NCBI GenBank assembly: GCA_035578155.1
Contig: JAPWDM010000024.1
Span: 4,055,001-4,119,000 of the forward strand
From: Brachynemurus nebulosus
Taxonomy: Eukaryota; Arthropoda; Insecta; Neuroptera; Myrmeleontidae
DNA length: 64,000 nucleotides
Direction of reading: 5' to 3'
Position numbers and translations under genes: made by a program. Position 1 is the stretch's first letter, and each line of letters opens with the position of its first letter. Below the pieces are notes generated by a model. That model ran no database searches. It saw nothing but the letters and a program-made list of their open reading frames with translations, and had not been told where the DNA came from. Shown here one piece after another: positions 9,333 through 19,233 of this stretch.

Positions 9333-9368
9333 TATATAAAGTTGTGGATTGTGTGAATAAATTCAGTT
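9333..9368 (+). promoter_or_regulatory. TATA plus initiator promoter, right-arm 161-aa gene
   Basis: TATATAAA (9333-9340) and TCAGTT (9363-9368) with 32 bases from the first T to the initiator A. ATG follows at 9387. A CCCCCACCAC run (9311-9320) lies upstream. Confidence 0.65.
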
Positions 9369-9386
9369 CTACGGTGGCGGTAAAAA

Positions 9387-9872
9387 ATGGCGTTTCTTGA
9401 CATACAAGGCTATCAAGGAGCTAACAACGAATTTTATTTTAAAGAAGTTGGCATTGCTGCAGAAAATTCGGATGATATATTACATCTTATATTCGACGCA
9501 CCGTTTGATTTCAACGAGTTGCCGAAGAAATATCAACGAGTAGCCAGTTGGCTTTACCGAAATTGGCATGGGATACCTTGGTCGTATGGATTTATTCCAT
9601 ACAAAAAACTTCATACCATATTGAAACCTATATTAAAGAAGTATGATGTTATATACGTCAAGGGTGTTGAAAAGAAGAAATGGACATCAAGTTTGTTTGA
9701 TGGTACCGAAAACCAGCCGTGGATTTTGAATTTGGAAGAAATATTTGATGTACCGAAGATTTCCATTCTGCGAGATGAATATTATTCAAGACGCTGTATG
9801 CTTCATTCAGATAAAATTTGTTCATTAGAAAATTGTATTCTTTTAAAAAATTTTTATATGGAAAATAAATAG
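9387..9872 (+). CDS. 161-aa protein of Element 1, right-arm copy
   Basis: Identical in predicted protein to the left-arm copy (5963-6448) and reading outward on the opposite strand. The duplication follows from its position inside the inverted arms. Maintenance of two identical, intact frames, while other repeats here are decayed, suggests recent insertion or conversion between arms. Confidence 0.75.
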   Translation: MAFLDIQGYQGANNEFYFKEVGIAAENSDDILHLIFDAPFDFNELPKKYQRVASWLYRNWHGIPWSYGFIPYKKLHTILKPILKKYDVIYVKGVEKKKWTSSLFDGTENQPWILNLEEIFDVPKISILRDEYYSRRCMLHSDKICSLENCILLKNFYMENK

Positions 9873-10985
9873 ATTTTAAGTAATATATAGATTTAAGCAA
9901 TTTAATTTTTTGTATACATATTCTATAAATAAAATTAAAAAAAAAAAAATTATGTGCGTTTTATTTAATTATTACCCTGAATTCCCCTATTTTTTACAGG
10001 AAGAAGTTACTTTCGTTAACCTATAAAAGTATTGAAAAAAAATCTTATTTATTATTCTAATTGAAAAGCATATTTCATGATACACCCTGTATAAGAATAC
10101 ACCCGTACACATGCATTTGTATATTATAATTATATTATGTATTTGTGATGTAAGTTTTAAGATGATATCTATAAATTTTTTACCTCAAAACTACTATTTT
10201 ATAAAAAAATTTAGCAAATCTTAATGCTGTTATAATTTTTACATTAAACAACATAGTTAAACTATAGTATACATATTAAGAAATAATCCAAGTATTTATT
10301 GTACAGTAATATATACGAATTTATTTGCAAACATATTATTTTTTTGCTAATTAAGCAAATATTTTCCCAATGCTGATAAAAGTGATAAATTATTTTAGTT
10401 AGATTTTGTTGACATAAAGACTACAATAATTTACTAGAATTTATAAAATTAAAATTAAATAGCGATTTATTCTTTTACTATACAGGGGTGTATACATAAT
10501 ATACAGGTGTGTAGATATTAAGATAATTTTCATTTGATTTATAAATTATGCTGGAAATACTCAAATTTTTAAATGAGGTTTTACAATCTGATTTCAAGGT
10601 CTGCTAAAATAAACATTCAGCTAAAACAAACATTTAGATATTGGTTCTTTGTTTATTTTAAAACTGATAAAAATTCCTGGAACTGACAAGTTGAGACTTG
10701 CTTTTAAATAAAAATCCTCTCTGACTATGATGCAAACATATTATGAAATTACATCATCCTAAGTCAGCTAAAAAATCTTAAATAAACAAACACAAGCCGT
10801 ATAAAGTCACGAGTTTTTATTAAATAAACAAATTAATCTTATAAAGACTTGACTCATATACAAAAAAAAAAACTCAAGTACAATTGACACCTAAATTTCC
10901 GGCAGTACAGTAGCGGTCTGAAATTTGGAGTCTGGACCCCGAAGTCTGAAATCTGGAGTCTGAAGTCATGATTGCGGCTAGCGCT
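9873..10985. other. AT-rich non-coding part of right arm
   Basis: The mirror of 4851-5962. Immediately after the stop there is AATAAA (9926-9931) followed by an A-run and GTGCGTT, a plausible polyadenylation site for the 161-aa gene. Confidence 0.5.
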
Positions 10986-11565
10986 TGGTAGAGTGCCCCC
11001 CACAAAATTTAGCGGCCACCCCTTGGGTTAGGGTATTCCCCACATTTTTGACTTGGTAATGTACCTTTCGTTTAAAATGACGCAATTAAGGCAAGCGCGT
11101 GTTGGGGTCAAGGTTTGCACGTACAGTACGCTTCAAAAAGTGGTCGGATACCTTTTTGGTCAGGGGGGCCCGCACTTTTGACACGGTAGTGTACCAAAAA
11201 TTTAAGTACAGTACGGCGTCAAAAATTTGGGGCCACCCCTTGGATTAGGGTATTCCCCACATTTTTTGACGTGATAGTTCGTTTAAGATGACGTATTTAA
11301 GGCAAGCGCGTGTTGGGGCCAAGGTTTGCACGTACAGTACGTTTCAAAAAGTGATCGGATACCTTTTTGACCAGGGGGGGTCCACACTTTTGACACGGTA
11401 GTGTACCAAAAATTTAAGTACAGTACGGTGTCAAAAATTTGGGGCCACCCCCGAGTTAGGGTAACCCCACATTTTTGACGTGGTAGTGTACCCCATCTAT
11501 CAAATTGTAACCTAAAATTCAGTCTGCGCATGCGTCGTGTACTTAAATTCAGTCTGCGCATGCGT
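10986..11565 (-). repeat. Tandem repeat in right arm, about 214-bp period
   Basis: The reverse-complement counterpart of 4275-4850, with the same three TGTGGGG phrases and the doubled GCATGCGCAGACTGAATTT block at 11519-11568. Open frames inside it are products of repetition. Confidence 0.7.
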
Positions 11566-11935
11566 TAGGTTTGGCTGGTAATGGGTTAACACAAAATGAA
11601 ATTGTTATAAGTAAATTGTGATGATGCATAATGGGTTAACATAAATTAATTTGGTCGCTGGTATTGACTCACCTCTTAGGAATTTCAAGGCCAACAGTAT
11701 AAGCGAGTGTTGGGGTCAAATGTCAACAACAAATTTTAAATACATGTACTCAGTACGTGCCGGGTCAAAGGTCAAGGTTTGCACATCGATACAGTTTGAT
11801 GACTCATCAGTTCGGAATGTGTAGTACCGTAGAATGGGTGCAATAGGACCGTAAGTCACACGCTTTCAAACATCGTCAAAAGGGTTCAAGTTACTCCGTT
11901 TTGCGGTGGCCCAGAACCCGCTCAGCTATTCTACT

Positions 11936-11941
11936 TTCCTA
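11936..11941. repeat. Element 1 target-site duplication, right
   Basis: TTCCTA, identical to 3895-3900. Confidence 0.85.
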
Positions 11942-12198
11942 TCTCCTATAGTTTTCGAGATAATCAAGCATAATCGAAAGAGGTATATTAAGATATAGTC
12001 TGTCTGCCCCTGATAGAAAGTCCCAGTAGTAACTGTATTATGGTTTATCTGACACTGCAGGTTCTTCATACATGTAACTTTATAAAAATAAAACCACTGT
12101 ATAAATATAATAGGAAATTGCCGAAAAATGTGGTGTAGTAGGCTTTTTTTTAATGTGTAGAATATAATGCTCATTTGATTTTAATATTCTTTATATTA
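11942..12198. repeat. Outer-element arm resuming after Element 1
   Basis: From CTCCTATAGTTTTCGAGATA on, this matches the minus strand of 14465-14598, completing the arm interrupted by Element 1. No gene is seen. Confidence 0.6.
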
Positions 12199-12962
12199 AA
12201 AAACGCCGTGAGCAGTGAAGCCCCATCACGGAAGTCGACTTTTTCCTTTCATCTTCAGTATCGAATGTCTACAAGCCAAATGTAATTGAAAGTCCACAAG
12301 CGATCATTTTGGTGGTTTCAAAACTGATGATGAGTGTCCGGTTGATTGAGGCTTTAAAAAAAGGTTTTAAGTTCTTAAAGGCTGAATCTCAGTAAATTTC
12401 AATTTTGTGCCGATAGCAGTTAGCAGGGAAAAAGCCAACACAATTCGTACTAGGGCATTCCTACCCATGCTTGTCCGCCAATTACCTTTGTGTTTTATTT
12501 TTAAATATTAAAAAAGGAACTTAAATAGTAAACTGGAAGGCTTTTATGAAGATATTTTTTCTTTCCAAAAAAATCCAAAATTTATATTTTATAAACAATA
12601 AAAATCCAAAATTGCTAATTTATAAATAAACAGTGACTTTAATAACATTTTTATAACACCTGCTTCTAAAGTTCAATATTCGAGCGTTGTGTAGTGGGCG
12701 TAAAGAGCAGTTTTTTATATCATTGTAAAACAAATGACAGTAACTGTGCGCGAAAGTACAAGTGTGCGTGAAAGTAGCTAAAACTATGCGAGAAAATAAT
12801 GATATTCATTTATCAATGATAATCATATTCAAATTAACATGGAAACGATCAACAAATTAATAAAAAAAACAACAACGTTCTACAAATTAATAAAAATTGC
12901 TTAAAAATAATTAATTTTTTTCTCTCTATTAAACTTTAGAAGCCGTCGTTATAAAAAATTAT

Positions 12963-13152
12963 GTTCGATACGTATGCGTAAAGAGAGGTATCCGGTAGGC
13001 TTAAATTGGGGCACTCGCTAAAGGGACTGACGTATACACAACGAGATCTCGTGCGCTTACGCACTCGATCTCGTTGTGTATACGTCAGTCCCTTAGACTC
13101 GTGCCCGAATTTAAGCCTACTAGAATACCTCTCTTTACGCATATGTATCGAA
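12963..13152. mobile_element. Hairpin MITE within copy A
   Basis: A near-perfect palindrome: about 85-base arms starting TCGATACGTATGCGTAAAGA around a short CTCGTGCGCTTACGCACTCG centre. Mirror-image open frames on both strands result from the palindrome. It sits at the right end of the roughly 510-bp segment absent from copy B (20009-21606). Confidence 0.65.
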
Positions 13153-14207
13153 AATAACTATTTTAATTTACTTAATATGTATGTATTTCATTTGTTATAA
13201 AAGTAAGTTTTTCTTTTTAAATTTTTTAAAATTACTATTCGCCTACTTGTATTTAGAACAAAAATAATGCATTTAAAACACATTTAACAATAGCATTCAA
13301 TTCCGTTGTAAAAATGGGAGAAGTGGGGGGAAAACTAATGTGGACTCCCTAAAAGGTACTAGCTGAATACTAACTGAATACACGTACAAAATTTCAGCCC
13401 TCTAGGTTTCCTTAGAGAGTCTCTAGATGTGCTAGAAAACAAGCAAAAAAATTAAGGAAATATTGGCGTAAAAATCGTGGGGGTAAAGGTTAAAAGTTGA
13501 AACCTGCAAAAAGCAGTGTCTGGCTATTAGCTTAACCTGTACACAAAATTTCAGCCCTCAAGGTTTATTTGGAGAGATTTTGACCCGAACGAAACTGTTA
13601 AAAAACAAGAAAAATCATGTTCTTTTTGGTATAAAAATGGTGGGGGTAGGGGTTAAAAGTCGAGACCCCCAAAGGGCACCCCCTTGATACTAACTCAATC
13701 CAAATACAAAATTTCAGCCCTCTAGGTTTATTTGGGTGAGCTGTGCGAGTGGTACAAACTTCGAAAACGTAGAAAAAGCATGAAATTGTAGCTTAAAAAT
13801 GAGGGGGTGGGGGTAAAATATTAAAACCTCCAAAAAGCACAACCTAGGTACGAACTTTATCAACACACCAAATTTCAACCCTTTTCGTTAATTCTGGGGG
13901 GCTGGGGGCTTGTTAGATCCAGCTAAAATCGTTTTTTCCCCCCTCTACTCCCTCCAAATCACTCTAGGAAGCTGAATTTTTTATATGTTGTAGATAATTC
14001 ACCGAAACATTATTTCCAACCGGTTTGGAAAAGTTTTATTGTTTGTCCGCCCCCACCACCCCCTTAAAAGTTGGGTCGGATCAAAAATTTTCCCAAAATT
14101 TGACCCCACTTTAATAGTATGAGACCTCGAAAATGAGCCCCACTTACCAAATTTTATCTCTTAACTTCCATAGGGGGGCCCTACACATATAAAAAGGTGG
14201 CGGGAAT

Positions 14208-14208
14208 A

Positions 14209-14267
<59 letters not shown>
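14208..14267. repeat. (TA)n microsatellite
   Basis: Near-uninterrupted TA dinucleotides. The same place in copy B (21517-21545) has a shorter run. Confidence 0.95.
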
Positions 14268-14271
<4 letters not shown>

Positions 14272-14397
14272 CATTTTTTCTATATATTCGTGTTCTACGG
14301 GTCCGAAAACGGATAGCGACCCTACTGTCAAGGAAAAATTCGACTAAAAATCCTATTATAGCACATTTTTTGACAATTTTCTATTATATTTTCACAA

Positions 14398-14449
14398 AGG
14401 TTTTTTTGTTTTTTTGTTTTTTTGTTTTTTTGTTTTTTTTTTTTTTTTG
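14398..14449. repeat. (GTTTTTTT)n run
   Basis: GTTTTTTT octamers repeated several times and ending in a poly-T. Confidence 0.85.
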
Positions 14450-14464
14450 TGCTAGACAAGTTAT

Positions 14465-14770
14465 ACATTTGTAATACCTGCAGTGTCACATAAATGCCAA
14501 TACAGTTACTATTGGAACTTTCTGTCAGGGGCAGATAGCCTATATCTTAATATACCTCTTTCGATTATTCTTGATTATCTCGAAAACTATAGGAGACAGG
14601 AAAAAATATGATACTTTGTTACACACAGCACTTTATTTTTAAAGTACTTTCGACTGATGAGAGGCGGTTGAACAGATTTGAAGTGAAAAATATTTTTTTT
14701 TTCATCATGTTGTATCCTTTGAATTTTGATGAAACTTGGTGCAGTAATTAAGTACATTAATGCACAGTTA
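14465..14770 (-). repeat. Right arm of outer element with an empty Element 1 site
   Basis: On the minus strand this reads through the sequence that in the left arm is split by Element 1. The site TTCCTG (14602-14597) is present once with no insertion. Confidence 0.7.
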
Positions 14771-15179
14771 GGGTGTCTACACAATCAATGAAATAAGGAA
14801 TAAGAAATAAGAAATAAGGAATAAGAAGTATGCCATCTAGTGACGTTGAGTGGAACTTTAACGTAACTGCTTATAGATATAAATATGTAGGTACTTTTGT
14901 ACATCAAAATTCGTGATTTTTTTCACTTTAGCGAAATTTGTAGCGTATATCTGGCATATTTGGTGAAACTTATACATTAAATGTTACAACCAATAGGATC
15001 GCTCATTGCTCAAATGTACCGTTTTGGCGGAATTTTTATTTAAGGTAGATAATTTACATTAATTTCGTTATGAAAACTAAAATTAATCAAACAAAAAGAA
15101 CGGTCATAAGAATTTGTGACATGTACAGAATATTCTAAAAAATGTTTCACAATTTTCTAAAATACATGCATATTCCCTA
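14771..15179. other. Non-coding DNA inside the outer element
   Basis: Contains AATAAGAAATAAGG short repeats (14790-14830). No gene is seen, and no counterpart in the left arm. Confidence 0.45.
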
Positions 15180-15467
15180 TTGTAGATATCAATTACTTAC
15201 AGCCTCACCATACCGTTAATATAGTTATTAAAATAATTCGCTTCCGGAGCCGATTCACCTATACTTACCCGGCTATACCCTTTTTCTAAAAAAGGAGCGG
15301 CATTTTACAGCTGACGAGCAAAAAAAAAAGATCGCCGATATAAAAGAAAAGAAAAGAGGGGGCGATTTTCACACCCAGCGATCAAAAAAAAAAAGATCAC
15401 TCATTTTGTACAGGGGCGGAATTATTCCCTTTTGCCCGGGCCGGCGTAAACGCTAGAGCGGGCGCTG
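15180..15467 (-). repeat. Right end of outer hAT-like element
   Basis: Matches 3051-3240 in reverse complement, with an additional GC-rich purine segment (15290-15440) near the end. Confidence 0.6.
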
Positions 15468-15475
15468 TATGTCCA

Positions 15476-16553
15476 ACAATAAAATATAAAAAAGCGATTT
15501 TTCTTAAATTTTCTGGTTAAAAAAGTATAATTAATAAGTTTCAAAATTAACTTAGTATCCATTTTACAATAAATTTTATATTTTAATTTCATATTTAATT
15601 AAATAACCATTTTTTTTAATTTCTGAATAAAATGCCTTCAGTGACTAGATATTTTTTGCATCTAACTTCCAGAAATATTAGCGGAAAAATATGTTTATGG
15701 AAAATTTAAATTTCTTTGTTGTAAAATATTTAAACTGTTAGAATGTCGATTTTGTAACTGTTTGTTTAAAATCGCAACACGACTATTATGTGAACATGAC
15801 GCTCTGGCGGATATATCTAAAATTTTTTAAAATAAGTGGTATTATGTCACTATTTGATTTTTAATATTATTTTTCTAAAATATAAATTTACGAAATTTTT
15901 ATTTATTATTATATTTTTTTTTTTTTTGTAAAGAAATAACACTTAGTTTAAATCATACGTGCAGGAGTACAAATATGTTTGAAAATATATCTTATTAATA
16001 ATAATTTTATAAGATTCCACTAACCGTCGGATAGATATCCAGATCCCCGTAGTAGTGATCCTGTACTTGAAAATATACCTGTTTTTGGCTCTGAAGTGAG
16101 GTAGATTTTAAAGAGTTATTTTTTTAGTTCTGCTTTTTAAAGTATACTTCTACTAGATCGGTCAGTGACGTCACAAACTCTGACTTTGGGTAAATGTTTA
16201 AAATAAAGCTGCGACGTGTTAGAGACGCCCTTTTCCCAATACCTTAATCTATTTTCAAAAATGTAATACTAATACGAGTTAATTGCCTACAAACAGTAAG
16301 ATACGATTAAATTGGTTGGTATACTCCTTTATATCTTTAACTACACTCAAGTCACACAAAGCGCAGAACAAACAGAAAACAGTTTTCATATAAAATTACT
16401 GTTTTTCTTTGGGCATGTATCGACTATACATTATTTGCCAAACTGTCGGAATTTTTCTCTTATCAATGATATAGATATTCAGTTCAATACAACATACATA
16501 CCTAATAATATTCACCATAATGGAAGAGCTGACTATATTATGTAATCGCATGA
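15476..16553. other. AT-rich non-coding DNA
   Basis: No gene, inverted repeat or known repeat is seen. Only AT-rich sequence. Confidence 0.5.
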
Positions 16554-16770
16554 GTGCAGCTTAGGGATGGTAAAGTCGACTCCGACTTTAGTCGAAAGTC
16601 GATTATTTACTAAAAATAATCGACTTTTTAAAATCGATTTCAGTCACGTCAAGTCGACCTGGAATCGACTCTCACTCGATGACTTTTCGACTTTTTGCGT
16701 ATATGCAATGTGCATTTATAAATCGCGCAAAAACATTAGCTTAACATTAATTAAACAGTAGCTTAATATT

Positions 16771-17058
16771 GGGCCGATTCGTATCGGTGTAAGCCAAAGC
16801 CGCTTGCACTCATTTTGAATCAATTTGCACTTGTTTTGAATCACATTTGGCTTGCTTTTGACATTTTTGTATATTCTTGTCTCACTTTCCATGTTCTAGA
16901 GAGAAGGGTCAACTATTAGCGTTCGGTATATATCGTATACCGTATACGCTGTATACCGATGTATACAGCGTATACGTCGATGTATATATCAAAACCAGTG
17001 CAAATTGATTCAAAATTAGTGCAAGCGGCTTTGGTTTACACCGATACGAATCGACCCA
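16771..17058. mobile_element. Inverted-repeat element nested in the hAT-like MITE
   Basis: About 60-base inverted arms beginning GGGCCGATTCGTATCGGTGT, with only a few mismatches between arms. The target duplication is not clear. Confidence 0.6.
16941..16976. repeat. Perfect 16-bp hairpin with CGAT loop
   Basis: CGTATACGCTGTATAC, then CGAT, then its exact reverse complement. It lies near the centre of the nested element. Confidence 0.85.
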
Positions 17059-17380
17059 TTAATTCTACTGTCCATTTTAATTTTAATGTTAATGTTCAAC
17101 GCCAAATCGCGAACAATTTATTGATAAATTATCTCTTGTTAAATTCTTAGAAATTATAATTGTTCATTATTTAATAAATTATTTAAAAAACAGTACAGAT
17201 TGTTTAAAGTATATACTTAATAGTTTCTATGAATAAACTAATAAATTTTTGAAAAGTCGATTTAAGTCGAAAAGTCGACTTTCAGAGTCAATTAATCGAC
17301 TTTGAGAATCGAAAAAATGAAAGTCGATTTTAAAGTCGAGAATCGATTTTGCGCGCACCTTTTCCATCCCTAGTGCAGCT

Positions 17381-17901
17381 TGTACCTACATGAATGCATA
17401 CAGAATTTTAAATTTATTGAAGATGATATATCAATTTATTATATCTGACCAAAGTAATAAAATAAATTAAAATCTGCAATGCGTAAAAATAGATGAAAAA
17501 AATATTCAATGTAGAAAAGAGTGTATAGTAATACAACCGAGTTGAAATATGAAATAAACACTAACGATAACTCATCCTGTCGATGTCTATACAACAAATA
17601 AGGATATGGTAGAACAATAATATACACAAATACAATCATGTAAACAACTTCAGTGGTGCAATAATTCTACATATTTTATGTACTTATTATTTTGCTATGA
17701 TTACATATTTCAATTTTATCAGAAATATGCGATCAAATAAGTATTAATAAAATTATTTGAAAATTTTCGTTAGAATTTTTAATATTTTGAAATTGTTAAA
17801 AATTTATATTTTATTTAATTTTAATCAAAAACTGCCGCATAATCGGCGTCGTAGCTATAGATAACCGGGGCGGCTGTCAACGGCGCAAATTCCTAATAGA
17901 T
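17381..17901. other. AT-rich non-coding DNA
   Basis: No gene is seen. A minus-strand frame at 17439-17639 is hydrophobic and unsupported. Confidence 0.45.
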
Positions 17902-18650
17902 TTAAGGTACCATCACAGTGTGATCGACCAAAAAATAGTCAATTTTCGCGAATTTCTTTCGGATGGATAGGATGGGGGAATGGGGATAAATTTTTTTTCA
18001 CGTTCAATACCAGTATTTAACAATATAAAAATATTTTTTTATTTATTTTTATTTATTTTTTATAGTTAATATAATTTTTTGGAAAAAGCGTCTTTAAAAA
18101 AGGGCGGACATTTGTGCCCAAGATTGCGGCCGCAGTTTTCAGGTGTACGGAATTTTGCGAACATGGAAATTTGCGGACACATGATGTTCACGGAAATTTG
18201 TGGACAGTAAGGGTTTTTACTACCTGAGATTAACCTGACAAGGTGACAAGCATATTTGAGCTGCGGAAATTTGCGAGCACTTTCGTTTTATTTTCTTTTT
18301 ACTCTTAAAATTTGTTAAAATAGGGTAAACGCCCATTTACAGATTGAATTTAGTTATATCAGCTTGGAAAACTCGATACATTCCGTTTTTGTTTATATAT
18401 ATTAAAAGTAAATTTAATTATATTTAGTTTGGAAATCGCAAATAATTTAAGTAATGCTGCTTAAATGAACTAAATGAACAATTTTATTCTAAAATTTTTT
18501 GTAAAGGGAATGTGTACGTCCACTACGCCTGTTATCATTTATACGTAACACAATTATGTAATCAGAATTAAAGGTATATTTTTAAATATTTTAAAAGAAA
18601 ACTGCTTGTTGGTAAATACGTACTATTTATTTACTTTTTATTATTTACAA

Positions 18651-18960
18651 CCACCATGAAACACATTTTTTTTTCCTTACAATTTTTCAGTAATGAGTCG
18701 CTGCTAAATATCAATATAAATCATGGTTATCGTCTAACTTATCTCATTTACTTTGTAACTAGCGAAGTAACTAGCAGTATGGAAATCGTCAAAACCAACA
18801 GAGGCAGGCAATATGCTCATTACAGTGGTTTTACCACCTTACCGATAATTTCGGCATTCTAAGGAAAAACTTATAACGTGGATATGTTTGCGCGAGAAAT
18901 CGAAAAATTGCCAAAGAATGTTGCGATGGAAAGATGGAGTGGTGGCTTCAAGTGACGGAT
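18651..18960 (+). pseudogene. FLYWCH-type zinc-finger-like remnant
   Basis: From about 18778 the translation reads MEIVKTNRGRQYAHYSGFTT, like the start of a FLYWCH finger (basic KT-x-RG, then Y-x-GF). After a stop at 18860 the resemblance to the W-x-C and C-x-G-x part can only be followed by shifting frame. FLYWCH fingers occur in chromatin proteins and in some MULE-type transposases. Here the position inside a TTAA element argues for a transposon remnant. A splice-acceptor-like TTTTTCAG lies at 18684-18691. The identification is weak. Confidence 0.35.
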
Positions 18961-19021
18961 CGTCAATGTGGAATACCTATAATATCTTACTAATCAATCA
19001 TGCACAGAATATTATTCTTTT

Positions 19022-19144
19022 TTAGCGAATTTCGAAAACTCGAAATTCAGCTATTACGGCCGCTCTCATGAAGCAATCTGAGGCCGAGACTATAACAGAA
19101 ATATGTCTTGAGATCCCTAGAATACGAAAATGATATTTACTAAA

Positions 19145-19149
<5 letters not shown>
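19022..19149 (-). repeat. Dispersed repeat family R1, copy 1
   Basis: On the minus strand this reads ATTTTAGTAAATATCATTTTCG... to ...GAATTTCG..TTCGCTAAA, related to 48301-48427 (plus) and 23554-23668 (minus), with weaker relatives near 26787 and 41064. It abuts a (TA)n run at 19148, as does the 48 kb copy. Confidence 0.6.

Positions 19150-19228
<79 letters not shown>
19148..19228. repeat. (TA)n microsatellite
   Basis: About 40 TA dinucleotides. Overlapping Ile-Tyr open frames are artefacts. Confidence 0.95.

Positions 19229-19233
<5 letters not shown>

Larger units (their letters stand above)
3901..11935. mobile_element. Element 1: Polinton-like element with long inverted arms
   Basis: The 8,035-bp unit has two inverted arms of 2,736 bp each (3901-6636 and 9200-11935) around a 2,563-bp core. 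The ends read AGTAGAATAG...CTATTCTACT, and a perfect 6-bp target duplication flanks them. AG...CT ends with a 6-bp duplication are hallmarks of Polintons/Mavericks (established knowledge). The gene content differs: two identical 161-aa genes, a 58-aa gene, a C2H2 protein and a 120-aa protein, with no recognisable DNA polymerase, integrase, protease or ATPase. I infer a small virus-derived or satellite-like relative that depends on outside replication and integration. Near-identity of the arms suggests a young copy or ongoing conversion between arms. Confidence 0.75.
9200..11935 (-). repeat. Element 1 right inverted arm
   Basis: The mirror of 3901-6636 with the same length (2,736 bp). It carries the second 161-codon gene and, at its inner end, an orphan copy of the last codons and stop of the 58-aa gene (9200-9223). 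Confidence 0.9.
12199..14322 (+). repeat. Dispersed repeat, copy A
   Basis: It begins ACGCCGTGAGCAG and ends near CCGAAAACGGATAGCG. It matches 20009-21606 in the same orientation except for an extra segment of about 510 bp (about 12652-13163). The right half is built of diverged units of roughly 165 bp with CAAAATTTCAGCCCTCTAGG and GTGGGGGTAGGGGTTAAAAG phrases, then a (TA)n run. I see no coding capacity and cannot assign a class. Confidence 0.65.
3051..15467. mobile_element. Outer hAT-like composite element
   Basis: The left end (CAGGGCTCGCTC at 3051) and right end (reverse complement CAGCGCCCGCTC ending at 15467) are inverted, and about 190 bp inside them (3051-3240 against 15180-15467) also match inversely. 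The flanking 8-mers TATTTCCG (3043-3050) and TATGTCCA (15468-15475) agree at 6 of 8 positions, consistent with an aged 8-bp target duplication. A CAGGG end plus 8-bp duplication is typical of hAT elements (established knowledge). Much of the interior consists of later insertions, including Element 1. No hAT transposase is visible. Confidence 0.5.
16562..17372. mobile_element. hAT-like MITE with AAAGTCGA subterminal repeats
   Basis: Ends TAGGGATGG...CCATCCCTA with a perfect 8-bp target duplication GTGCAGCT (16554-16561 and 17373-17380). Both subterminal regions hold many AAAGTCGA/TCGACTTT hexamer-type repeats in both orientations, as transposase-binding arrays of hAT elements do. The 811-bp length excludes an autonomous element. 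Its middle carries another inverted-repeat insertion. Confidence 0.8.

Noticed and set aside
12936..13200. Mirror-image open frames on both strands
   Set aside because: They are produced by the palindrome of the hairpin MITE.
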